NCBI GenBank assembly: GCA_036337295.1
Contig: JAYZEN010000001.1
Span: 682,001-746,000, forward strand
Reading direction: 5' to 3'
Length of the DNA: 64,000 nucleotides
From: Ketobacter sp036337295
GTDB lineage: Bacteria; Pseudomonadota; Gammaproteobacteria; Pseudomonadales; Ketobacteraceae
The notes under the pieces are model-generated. The model saw only the letters and a program-made list of their open reading frames with translations. It was not told the DNA's origin and made no database searches. Numbering within the stretch: position 1 is the stretch's first letter; the number at the start of each line of letters is the position of its first letter. This document shows, piece after piece, positions 43,509 to 51,744 of this stretch. The translations under genes were made by a program, and so were the position numbers.

Positions 43509-45008
43509 TTAGCAACTCATCGCTACCCGTGGGTGCATGCTGTGCATTGCCGGGTCACCGAAATTGCGAAAATTGAATGCCTTCATATCCACGCGGATGA
43601 ATTCGCCCAATGCGTCGATTTCGGATTGCGGCACTGACTCTGCTGCGGAGAATCGAATCACCTTGTCATAAATAGCGTTAAACTTCTCGATGAATTCCGG
43701 ATCACCGGCGCTGAGCAACAGGTGGCTCATGTCCATACCCTGTTCAATGCCACCCTTGGCCATGTAGCTCTCTGCCCCCATAAAACACAGGAAACAGTAG
43801 TGTTTGAACACATCAAAATGACGAAAACTCTTATAGATTCCATGAATCATCTTGCTGACATGGTAGTACTCGCGCACCAGTGATTTTTCATAGTCCACCA
43901 ACAGCTCACGACGAAAGTTTCCGGTGGGAAAAATTTTCTGCGTGAGCAGATCCACCAGCCGATGAATGGCCATAAAGGACATGGCGAGCCCGGTGCTGAA
44001 CCAGGCATCCAGACCGTAAGCGGCAGCCGGCAACATGGCCCAACGGTCTCCCACCATTTCCCGGTTCAGAAACTGCAGACGGGCGGTTTTGATGAAGGGC
44101 ATGGAATTTTCATGACCGGCCAGTAATTCCTTGATAATGGGGTAGTCATTTACGATTTCCCAGAACTCGGTTTCAGCATCCTTGTCGTTCATGGGGAATC
44201 GGTCCATATCCAAATTCAGGCCCACGCTGGTGGCACCGTTTTCAAACGGGATCACCCACAACCAGCCCCCTTCAAAGCAGTGATGCTGTGTCGATCGGGC
44301 CCTGGACGCTGGCGACCGATCCTGGAACCCGGGACTGGCCAGAAGGCGCTCCTCAAAATCACCAACACTGGTGAAGTGAGTGAAAATACTGCGGCTCTTG
44401 AGCGGCGTGTTCAGTTCCTCTCCCTGAATTTTGAGATTGTACTTCTCACCGATAATGGAGCGGAACCCGGTACCATCGATGATGAACTCTGCCTCCACAT
44501 CGAAAGGCATGCCGTCGCGCTCACAACTGATGGTCACACCCGTGGACGCAAATTCCAGGTGAGTCACACCGGTACGGTCCATGTAGTGAACTCCATAGGC
44601 CTGCGCCAACTTGACCATGTATTCGTCGGACTGGGCGCGATAGTACTGGGCATCCACTTCCGGAGTCTGCACAATCACCTCAGGGGCTTCACCACCCTGG
44701 CTGTACCGGGTTTGCCCTTTGTCATGAATATAGTACTGGAACAACTCCTTCGGACCACAGAGAATCGGGTTACCCGCCTGCTTGATCTTGTCGTAGGTGG
44801 ACAACTCATCAAACTCGGGAATACCGTATTTTTTCCCGAGGAATCGAATTTTCTTGCTCATCACCGGCGTGGCGGACTCGCCAATGGCAAAGCGCGGATG
44901 AGTTCCCCGCTCCAGCAACAGAACATCATAGCCCAGCTTTGCCAACACCAGTGCGCAGGCGCTACCACCCAATCCACTTCCGATTACTGCTACATGATAC
45001 CTTTTCAT
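43509..45008 (-). CDS. Flavin-dependent halogenase-like enzyme
   Basis: A 499-residue FAD enzyme of the tryptophan-halogenase superfamily. It has both diagnostic motifs: GxGxxG (G10, G12, G15 in VIGSGLGGSACA) and WxWxIP (W249, W251, I253, P254 in GWLWVIPFENG). The latter keeps ordinary monooxygenation from occurring in known halogenases. GESATP near residues 43-48 matches the family, and a lysine-bearing YDKIKQAG follows where catalytic lysines lie. True halogenation versus another oxidation is unproven. GGAG lies upstream of the ATG. The next gene downstream is a flavin reductase. Confidence 0.85.
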   Translation of the reverse strand: MKRYHVAVIGSGLGGSACALVLAKLGYDVLLLERGTHPRFAIGESATPVMSKKIRFLGKKYGIPEFDELSTYDKIKQAGNPILCGPKELFQYYIHDKGQTRYSQGGEAPEVIVQTPEVDAQYYRAQSDEYMVKLAQAYGVHYMDRTGVTHLEFASTGVTISCERDGMPFDVEAEFIIDGTGFRSIIGEKYNLKIQGEELNTPLKSRSIFTHFTSVGDFEERLLASPGFQDRSPASRARSTQHHCFEGGWLWVIPFENGATSVGLNLDMDRFPMNDKDAETEFWEIVNDYPIIKELLAGHENSMPFIKTARLQFLNREMVGDRWAMLPAAAYGLDAWFSTGLAMSFMAIHRLVDLLTQKIFPTGNFRRELLVDYEKSLVREYYHVSKMIHGIYKSFRHFDVFKHYCFLCFMGAESYMAKGGIEQGMDMSHLLLSAGDPEFIEKFNAIYDKVIRFSAAESVPQSEIDALGEFIRVDMKAFNFRNFGDPAMHSMHPRVAMSC

Positions 45009-45046
45009 CGTTAACACTCCTTCGTTTGGTAATAATCTTTTCGTTG

Positions 45047-46126
45047 TCAGCGATCTGTAACCGCCAATTGAACATTTGCCGGAAGCGAATTCCCCATCCG
45101 TTGTTGTGAGGCGCGCCACTGGCGCTCACCCACCAGGCGCCCACCCCATGAACGCAGCAACTCGAACCCCGCCAGAAAAACCAGGACTCCGATGCTCGCC
45201 AACACCACACCACCCCACGCCAGCTCATCGAACTCGGCGAAACAGGTCCAGAGGTATTGACCGACACACAGCACTGCCACAAACAACAGGGTGGGCTTTC
45301 GGCCGATCCAGTTCACAATCAAAACACCCGCCGGGGCACCCAGAATCACAATGGGGGCCGCCGCCAGCCAGTTTTCATAGACGCCGGGCTGGAAACCGCC
45401 GCCAAGCCAATTCACCATCACACCAATGATGGAGGTGAACGCCATGATCACCACTGAGGACGGAATAGCGATCTTCAAATCCGCCCGGCACAAAAGAACC
45501 AGTGCGCTGTAGAGCACCATATCGATTCCAACACCGGTGACCGAAGCCACACACAGCGTGGAAAACAACGCGATCATAAAACCTACTTTGAAGTCCCATC
45601 GTTCCCCCAGATCCGTCATTCCTGTGTGCCCCGAAATCTCATCCAGCCGAAACAGATGCAAAATACCGAAGCTTGCCCAAATCACCGCAAACAAGAGTTT
45701 GATCCACAACTCCGGCACGTAGGGCGCCACCAGAAAGATCCCCAACGGAGTGCCAATCAACGCACCCAGCAAAGCACCTTCCAGCATCGCCCAGGCCAGC
45801 GGTTGGCGACGCACCAGAATCAAAATACTGGCACTTGTCATGCCGATGGACTGCACGGCAAAACTGAAATCACGCCCCATCATCGCAGGCATATCAAACA
45901 GCATTACCAGCACCGGAAACCCTACTGTGCCTCCCCCCATGGGAGTGGAGCCCGCAGCATAACTGCCCAATGCCATGGACAACGCAATCGGCCAATGCTC
46001 TTGTATCGTTTGCCACTGGTCCTGGTAAATCACCGTGGCCAGCCACACCGCATAAAACAACATTACCCACAGAATCCATATCCAGAGATAGGTTTTGGGT
46101 TTACTCTTGATATTCATACTGATCAT
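45047..46126 (-). CDS. TSUP/TauE-SafE family membrane transporter
   Basis: A 359-residue protein with about nine hydrophobic helices. Family-like segments are GSYAAGSTPMGGGTVGFPVLV and the second-repeat SVTGVGIDMVLYSALVLL. Such proteins export sulfite, sulfonates or small organic anions. The last 40 residues form a polar cytosolic tail. It lies between the HDO gene (47 bases) and the halogenase gene (38 bases) on the same strand, so it may export the product or a by-product anion. Two ATG codons are possible (46126, 46117). Confidence 0.87.
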   Translation of the reverse strand: MISMNIKSKPKTYLWIWILWVMLFYAVWLATVIYQDQWQTIQEHWPIALSMALGSYAAGSTPMGGGTVGFPVLVMLFDMPAMMGRDFSFAVQSIGMTSASILILVRRQPLAWAMLEGALLGALIGTPLGIFLVAPYVPELWIKLLFAVIWASFGILHLFRLDEISGHTGMTDLGERWDFKVGFMIALFSTLCVASVTGVGIDMVLYSALVLLCRADLKIAIPSSVVIMAFTSIIGVMVNWLGGGFQPGVYENWLAAAPIVILGAPAGVLIVNWIGRKPTLLFVAVLCVGQYLWTCFAEFDELAWGGVVLASIGVLVFLAGFELLRSWGGRLVGERQWRASQQRMGNSLPANVQLAVTDR

Positions 46127-46173
46127 CCGGGTTATCGGCGCAGGCGGAGAGCCACCCGCGCCAATGCCAAAGG

Positions 46174-47193
46174 TTACGCGCTGGCTTCCAACTCCATGGC
46201 GTTAGTCATCCCGCCACGAATTCCCACGCTGGCTTTCATACGGCGATCCCGGATGCCGGCCAGAATACCGTCATACACACCGGCCCGTGCTTCCAGCATA
46301 CGCATAGCGGCCTGATAGACCTTGGCAAACTCAGCCCGGCTGTTCATGTAGGGCAACCCAGCGGCAAACCAGCCATCGCCATGAGACTCGTCCAACTCAC
46401 AGTGCACCACGAAGAATTTCACCAGTTCCTCGCTCAAGCCCTTGCGTCGCAAGCTGGCCAGCACACGTTTTTGTTGAGCCGGAATACTCAACTCCAGCGC
46501 CCCCATTCCACCCATTCCATAGTGCAACCCATCAGCAAACCAGCAGAGTGCCATTTTCGTGTTGAGCAAATGAAACGTTTCCGGATTCCAGTCCTCTTCC
46601 CGGGCACCACCAAAGTATTCCATCAGCGGTTCGAACAGATTGGGATGGGCCGCATCAAAATTGCCCTCACCGAATTCATCGTGCAGGTTCTCGTAAAGCT
46701 CTTCACGCATTTCGAAAGGCACGAACAAACTGTATGCTGCCACGTGCAGGTGGAAACGCTGCATGTTCACCCGATAGTTAGACAGAAAATAGCGAATTTC
46801 TTCATCCGAAAGATCGTCGTTGTCGAAGTAATCGAACAAACGGTGGTGGTTCACCCTATGCTCTGCAATTCGCTCCTTCAACCAGCTGATCATTTGCTCC
46901 GGTTCGGATAAATGATCCGGAATATCCAGTTCCGGCTGGCTTTCTGCCTCCACTGTTTCCACCAGATTACGCAACTTCCACTCGAACTCAGCCCGTCGAG
47001 ATCCTAGGGCAAATCCATCCCGCATTAACCGGAGGTTAATAGTAAACAGGCACTTCTGCAGTTCTGCCCACAGGACGCCGCCCTTGTTGCGAACCGCCTC
47101 TCTCACGACAGATTCAATTTCACCGATACTGGCAACCGACTGGATCAACATCGTTTTTTCCTTTTGACTAAAACCTTCATTACTCAAATACAT
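46174..47193 (-). CDS. Haem-oxygenase-like diiron oxidase/oxygenase (HDO) candidate
   Basis: A 339-residue all-helical protein of the iron-containing redox/HDO group. The metal-ligand pattern H264-x3-D268-x2-H271 (HCELDESH) has the same spacing as the third-helix ligands of UndA. An earlier LHDEFGEGNFDAAHPNLF supplies the E and H typical of the first ligand helix. Known members cleave fatty acids, make N-nitroso or olefin groups, or oxidise amines. The substrate here is unknown. GGAG lies upstream of the ATG at 47193. It is first in the halogenase operon and has a promoter with a 16-bp palindrome. Confidence 0.82.
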   Translation of the reverse strand: MYLSNEGFSQKEKTMLIQSVASIGEIESVVREAVRNKGGVLWAELQKCLFTINLRLMRDGFALGSRRAEFEWKLRNLVETVEAESQPELDIPDHLSEPEQMISWLKERIAEHRVNHHRLFDYFDNDDLSDEEIRYFLSNYRVNMQRFHLHVAAYSLFVPFEMREELYENLHDEFGEGNFDAAHPNLFEPLMEYFGGAREEDWNPETFHLLNTKMALCWFADGLHYGMGGMGALELSIPAQQKRVLASLRRKGLSEELVKFFVVHCELDESHGDGWFAAGLPYMNSRAEFAKVYQAAMRMLEARAGVYDGILAGIRDRRMKASVGIRGGMTNAMELEASA

Positions 47194-47283
47194 TGCATAA
47201 CTCCTAACTGTTATTCCCGTAGAAAACTTCTTCCGTGATTCATTCAAATAATGCACAACCAAAGACAGCCACAGACCTTTATG

Positions 47284-47299
47284 GATAGTGTTCGCTATC
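47284..47299. promoter_or_regulatory. Operator-like palindrome upstream of the HDO operon
   Basis: GATAGTGTTCGCTATC, arms GATAGYG/CRCTATC around two bases. In the leftward direction a TATTAT (-10-like) ends eight bases before it, with TTAAAT 17 bases further upstream. It would overlap the transcription start, the usual place for a repressor site. The remaining intergenic DNA (47300-47488) is AT-rich without other structure. Confidence 0.8.
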
Positions 47300-47488
47300 T
47301 ATGGAGAATAATAGCCTTGGATTATTTCGTATTTAATACAATGCAGGATCAAAATTATGAATTATCGACAAAATACAAATGAGAATTTCACACCTTATCT
47401 GGATATTGCCGGACAATCATTCAGAGGCATTGTTGACTTGATCGACAAGTGATCTGGTAGGCAAATAGTAGTGGCTGGAAAAGTGTTG

Positions 47489-47507
47489 GAGGGCATAGAA
47501 TGCCCTC
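47489..47507 (-). terminator. Hairpin after the class II aldolase gene
   Basis: A perfect 8-bp stem (47489-47496 with 47500-47507) with a 3-base loop, 26 bases after the aldolase stop. No strong T-run follows (CCAACACTTTTCC), so it may be a weak terminator or RNA stabiliser. Confidence 0.5.
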
Positions 47508-47532
47508 GCGAAGGGAACTGAGAATGACACCT

Positions 47533-48321
47533 TCAGGATTGGACGTTACGCAGATGTTTTCGCACATAATACTCAAACTGCGCAGTAATCCGTGCAGGCT
47601 GGCTGGTCCACACTTGCGCTTCCTGCGCCAGCCCCGGGTCCAGCTCCTTGATATCGCCTGCCGCCAATGCGAGCATCTGAAGTTGGGCAGTACGCTCGAA
47701 CTGCAGGGCCAGGATACAGGCCTCCTCAACTGACCCACCGGCCACAATCAACCCATGATTGGCCAGCAGCAATGCTTTTTTATCGGCTAACGCCTGGGCA
47801 ATCAATTCGCCTTCGCAATTACCCACCGGAACACCGGGCCATTTGGACACAAACCCCACCTGACCATAGAGAATACAGCTGTCCATATGTGCCACTTGAA
47901 GGGGCTTACCGATCATAGCCAGCGCCGAACTGTAATAAGGGTGGGTGTGGACAATACACTGAACATCCTCACGGCACTGATAGATCCAACTATGAAACCG
48001 GTTCGCTGGATTGGGTATTCCGTATCCGTCAATTACAACCAGATCGCGATTCACCTCCAACAAGTTGGATTCGTGAATCTCATCAAAACCCAGCCCCAAT
48101 CGTTGTGTAATATAGTTGCCATCGTTCTGCCTGGCGGTAATCTGGCCCGACAAACCGGAGTCATGACCGTGATCAAACAGAATCTTGCAAGTCAGTGCCA
48201 CTTTCTCCCTGACTGTGCGTTTGCTGGCGCCGATCGAACTGGCCAAGCGTTCGATCTCATGTTTCTTAATGGTTTCCTTATCCAGATTTTGACTTTCCAT
48301 AGAGTCACTACCCAATCCCAT
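47533..48321 (-). CDS. Class II aldolase/adducin family protein
   Basis: A 262-residue zinc-dependent class II aldolase-like protein. The metal histidines are in VHTHPYYSSA near residue 125 and LLANHGLIVAGG near residue 190. Members are fuculose-phosphate aldolases, epimerases or, in degradative clusters, decarboxylase-like hydroxy-acid enzymes. The absence of sugar-phosphate context favours an aldol or retro-aldol step on an organic acid, but this is inference. It lies 7 bases after the MFS transporter stop and ends the five-gene leftward operon. Confidence 0.85.
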   Translation of the reverse strand: MGLGSDSMESQNLDKETIKKHEIERLASSIGASKRTVREKVALTCKILFDHGHDSGLSGQITARQNDGNYITQRLGLGFDEIHESNLLEVNRDLVVIDGYGIPNPANRFHSWIYQCREDVQCIVHTHPYYSSALAMIGKPLQVAHMDSCILYGQVGFVSKWPGVPVGNCEGELIAQALADKKALLLANHGLIVAGGSVEEACILALQFERTAQLQMLALAAGDIKELDPGLAQEAQVWTSQPARITAQFEYYVRKHLRNVQS

Positions 48322-48328
48322 TCTGCAA

Positions 48329-49546
48329 TTATTTCAATTCCGTTATTTCGGTTTCGCGAGCCCGATCGTGCCGGATAGCCCTGTGGCCATCCATCATCAT
48401 CGTTGCCACCATCAAAGCAACCACACTGATCCCGTATAGCGTCAATGCCTGCACTAAGCCAACAGCATCCGTCAAAGCGCCGATCGCAACACAGGGCGTT
48501 CCCAATCCCAGGTAACCCAAGAGGAAGTAGCCGGACAGCGCCCGGGGACGGAGCCGATCACTGACTTGCATCATTATGGAAACGCCTGCTACATAGATAA
48601 AGCCCAAACCGGCTGCTCCTGCCAAGGCAGCGGACAGCAACATCACACTCAGGTTATCGATCAACACCGACAGAACCAACAAACTGTAGGAGCTCACAAA
48701 CACGCAAGCGCCCCAGCGATAGTTACGCAGCGGCGTCCAGCCACGGCACAGGGGTTGCACCACCGCACCGGTAGCGACCGACAGAAATACCAGAGTGCCG
48801 GTCCAGGATTCCAGGCCATTGCGCTCCAGTTCACCGGTGACAACCGCAATCATGATACCCACCAGGGACCACCCAACCAGCTGGTACAAGCCATAGGCCC
48901 ACACCCCGTCAGCGTACACCGGAAGATACTGTTGCCACGTACCAGGCCGGGATTGATCCGCCCCGTCGTCATGCTCCTTTTCTTCGAGCACCCAAGTACT
49001 GCCGAGCAAACAAGCAAGCACCAACCCCAGCACGAGCCAATAGCTGGCAGGGGGATCAGAAACCACCACCAACTGCCCCACCGAAGTCAGCAATGCCCCC
49101 CCGCCCAGCCCACTGGCCACCAACGCTCCGTGCACATTGGCGGTCTTGGTTGCATGCTGCAGATAACGCCCCAGATATACTGCGCTGGCACCGATGATCA
49201 ACCCGAATGCGGCCCCCTGCAACACCCTGACGGTATACAGCCACAGGGGCTCCTGGCTCATCATGATGATCACCAGCGCGGCTCCAGCCAGGATCAACGC
49301 CAGGCGCACCGTATTACGGGCACCCCAACGGTTGATGCTGTCACCTAGCAACATCAACACCGGCAACAACCCTAGTATGTACGCGCCGAACACACTGGCC
49401 GCAGCCCCCTCTCCCACCTCAAATGACGCGAGATAGGTTCGAAAGTATGGTACCTGGAGATTGACTCCTGCAGCGACGGCCCACAACGACACACACACCA
49501 CCACAACCCCCAGCAAACCATTACTGGGTTTGTTCTGCCGCGCCAT
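48329..49546 (-). CDS. MFS transporter
   Basis: A 405-residue major facilitator protein with about twelve hydrophobic helices and a central loop near residue 190 (EEKEHDDGADQSRPG). The motif-A-like loop between helices 2 and 3 reads GDSINRWGARNTVR. Its place after the acyl-CoA ligase (2-base gap) suggests uptake of the ligase substrate or export of the pathway product. Substrate cannot be read from sequence. Confidence 0.87.
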   Translation of the reverse strand: MARQNKPSNGLLGVVVVCVSLWAVAAGVNLQVPYFRTYLASFEVGEGAAASVFGAYILGLLPVLMLLGDSINRWGARNTVRLALILAGAALVIIMMSQEPLWLYTVRVLQGAAFGLIIGASAVYLGRYLQHATKTANVHGALVASGLGGGALLTSVGQLVVVSDPPASYWLVLGLVLACLLGSTWVLEEKEHDDGADQSRPGTWQQYLPVYADGVWAYGLYQLVGWSLVGIMIAVVTGELERNGLESWTGTLVFLSVATGAVVQPLCRGWTPLRNYRWGACVFVSSYSLLVLSVLIDNLSVMLLSAALAGAAGLGFIYVAGVSIMMQVSDRLRPRALSGYFLLGYLGLGTPCVAIGALTDAVGLVQALTLYGISVVALMVATMMMDGHRAIRHDRARETEITELK

Positions 49547-49548
49547 AT

Positions 49549-51198
49549 TTATTGCGCCTTGGCCATTATGGATGCGCTGAGATACGCTCTGGCCACTTCT
49601 TCCAATTGGTTTTTCCTTACCTTACCCGTTGCCGTTTTGGGAATGCTGTTTTCCAGGTAGTGATGCGGCACCATATATTGGGGCAGATACTGTCGACAGC
49701 GGGCCTTGATTTCCTCCGCCTGTACCCGGGAACCTGGCTGCTTCTCGTAGAAGGTGAAGATAACCGTGTCATTTTCATCTTCATCCGCCACGCCTACCAC
49801 CGCCACATCCTGTATTCCACTGACCCCGGATGCCACCTGTTCAATCTCGATAGTGGAAATATTTTCCCATCCATACTCTGTATTCACAAAGATCAGGTCC
49901 TTGATTCGATCTTTTATTTCCAGATACCCGTCAGCGTGAACCACGGCCATGTCCCCACTGTGAAACCAGCCATCCCGAAAGGATTTACGGGTGGCATTAA
50001 CATTCTTGTAATAACCGCACGCCAGGGTATTGCCACGCATAATCACTTCGCCCAGGGATTTTCCATCCTGCGGCACATCGTAGCCGTCGCTGTCCACCAC
50101 CCGAACCCCGGTACCGGCGTGTATGGACGGCACACCTTGTCGAAGCTGCTTTTGCAAACGCTGCTCCTGATCCAGAGCATTCCATCCCGGCTGATCCTCA
50201 CACACTACAAAGGGTCCACAGGTTTCACTTAATCCATACTGATGAATCAGGCGGGCACCTTTCCTGGACAACCTGCGACTCAGATCTGGCGTCGGTGCTG
50301 CACCACCGGTCATCAAAATAGAGCCACAAAGAGCCAGTCCATCCCGATCTGCATTTTCCAGATTCGACAGCAACCTGGGTGCACCAGCCAGATGACTGAT
50401 GTGATTGCATTTCATCAGCTCGATGACCTGGTCCCATTCAGATCGATTCACTGCGGAGTCCACATATTGTGTTGCTCCAATCGCAACCGCCGCCCACATG
50501 TGACCCCAGCCATTAACGTGAAACATGGGCACTGTCCACAGGTGTCTGGAATCCGGGCGCAAGCCAAACATCATCACTTGACCGAGGGCATGCAGATACG
50601 CAGCCCGATGGCTGTACATCACCCCTTTCGGCGTACCGGTAGTGCCTGAGGTGAAGTTGATTGCTATCGTGTCGTGCTCAGACTCCAGTTGATTATCCAA
50701 TGGCACATTTCCGTTACATCCGGATTTCACTTGATCAAAGTGGACAGTGCCGTTATTGACCGGATGGGGTTCAGCACCCAACAAAATCACCTCACAATAA
50801 TCTTTGATCTCAGCAAATAACTCCGGCAGTTTTTTGTAGAGTTCCGTCGAGGCCATAATCACCCGGGCATTACTGAATCGCACCTGATGCAGCATCTCCT
50901 CCAGGGTTAACCAGGGATTCAGGCAAACCAGCACACCGCCGCTGGCGGGCACCGCAAAATGCGCCTCCAGCACATATTCAGAGTTAAGCGACAGCAAGCA
51001 GACGTTATCACCACGGCCTACCCCCAGACTATTAAGGAGGTCCGCCATCCGGCGACTATGATCAAGCATCTCCCGGTACGTAATCAGCCGGGTGTCGCAC
51101 TTGATCGCTGTTTTGCTTCCGTAGACCTGCGCGCTCCGCTCCAGAAAAGTGACCGGAGACAGTACTTCGATGCAATGGCTTTTCATCCTGATGTCCAT
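49549..51198 (-). CDS. AMP-forming acyl-CoA synthetase/ligase
   Basis: A 549-residue ANL-superfamily ligase. The P-loop is INFTSGTTGTPKGVMYSHRA near residue 180, with A5-type YGLSETCGP near residue 320, the hinge DRIKDLI and the catalytic lysine PKTATGKVRK near residue 530. It most resembles fatty-acid/aryl-CoA ligases of the long-chain FadD3/AlkK type. An unusual feature is NTEYGWENISTIEIEQV at the hinge region, where most members read SGGENI. It should activate a carboxylate with ATP and CoA. It sits 15 bases after the GlcG gene and 2 before the transporter. Confidence 0.9.
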   Translation of the reverse strand: MDIRMKSHCIEVLSPVTFLERSAQVYGSKTAIKCDTRLITYREMLDHSRRMADLLNSLGVGRGDNVCLLSLNSEYVLEAHFAVPASGGVLVCLNPWLTLEEMLHQVRFSNARVIMASTELYKKLPELFAEIKDYCEVILLGAEPHPVNNGTVHFDQVKSGCNGNVPLDNQLESEHDTIAINFTSGTTGTPKGVMYSHRAAYLHALGQVMMFGLRPDSRHLWTVPMFHVNGWGHMWAAVAIGATQYVDSAVNRSEWDQVIELMKCNHISHLAGAPRLLSNLENADRDGLALCGSILMTGGAAPTPDLSRRLSRKGARLIHQYGLSETCGPFVVCEDQPGWNALDQEQRLQKQLRQGVPSIHAGTGVRVVDSDGYDVPQDGKSLGEVIMRGNTLACGYYKNVNATRKSFRDGWFHSGDMAVVHADGYLEIKDRIKDLIFVNTEYGWENISTIEIEQVASGVSGIQDVAVVGVADEDENDTVIFTFYEKQPGSRVQAEEIKARCRQYLPQYMVPHHYLENSIPKTATGKVRKNQLEEVARAYLSASIMAKAQ

Positions 51199-51213
51199 CC
51201 ATGTTGGTGAGAG

Positions 51214-51708
51214 TTAAGGTTTTAATTTAGCCTGGATGGCGTCCACACCCTGTTTGGCACAGGCTTCATCCTTCGCGCCGCCCGGTGCACCGCCCACACC
51301 CACGGCCCCGATCAACTCTCCGCCCTTGCGGATTGCGACTGCGCCAGGCAACGGGGCAACATTGGGTATCGTCAGAAACCCTGGCTCACTGGGCTTCCCA
51401 CTCAGCAACGCCTGCGCTTCGGAGCTGGTGTTGAGATCAAAGATCGGACCCAGGGTCACCAAGGTATAAGCCTTACGATAAGCCGTGTCCTTGGTGTGAA
51501 TCGTGCTCCCGTCCGCCTTGAGAAGCACCTTGGTCTCGCCATGAAAGTCCACCACCGCCACGGTCACCTTGTAACCGTCACTCTGACAGGCCGCCATCGC
51601 GGCCTGGGCCGATTCCAGCGCCAGGTTCAAGGGCAAGTCCGCCCCCTGAACCTGCGCTGTACCCAACATGGCAATCCCCGCAACTGCGCTGATCAGTCCT
51701 TTGTTCAT
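51214..51708 (-). CDS. GlcG/HbpS-family haem-binding protein, secreted
   Basis: A 164-residue protein. A signal peptide (LISAVAGIAMLGTAQVQG, cleaved before ADLPLN) precedes a GlcG/HbpS domain. Family motifs are VTVAVVDFHGETKVLLKADG, TAYRKAYT and GGELIGAVGVGGAPGGAKDEACA. HbpS binds haem extracellularly, and other members bind cofactors or small molecules. It lies 36 bases after the di-haem peroxidase gene, so it may work with it in the periplasm. The ATG at 51708 has GGAG upstream. Confidence 0.88.
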   Translation of the reverse strand: MNKGLISAVAGIAMLGTAQVQGADLPLNLALESAQAAMAACQSDGYKVTVAVVDFHGETKVLLKADGSTIHTKDTAYRKAYTLVTLGPIFDLNTSSEAQALLSGKPSEPGFLTIPNVAPLPGAVAIRKGGELIGAVGVGGAPGGAKDEACAKQGVDAIQAKLKP

Positions 51709-51744
51709 TGTCTTTCTCCCATGTTCAATTGGTATCAATTCGGC

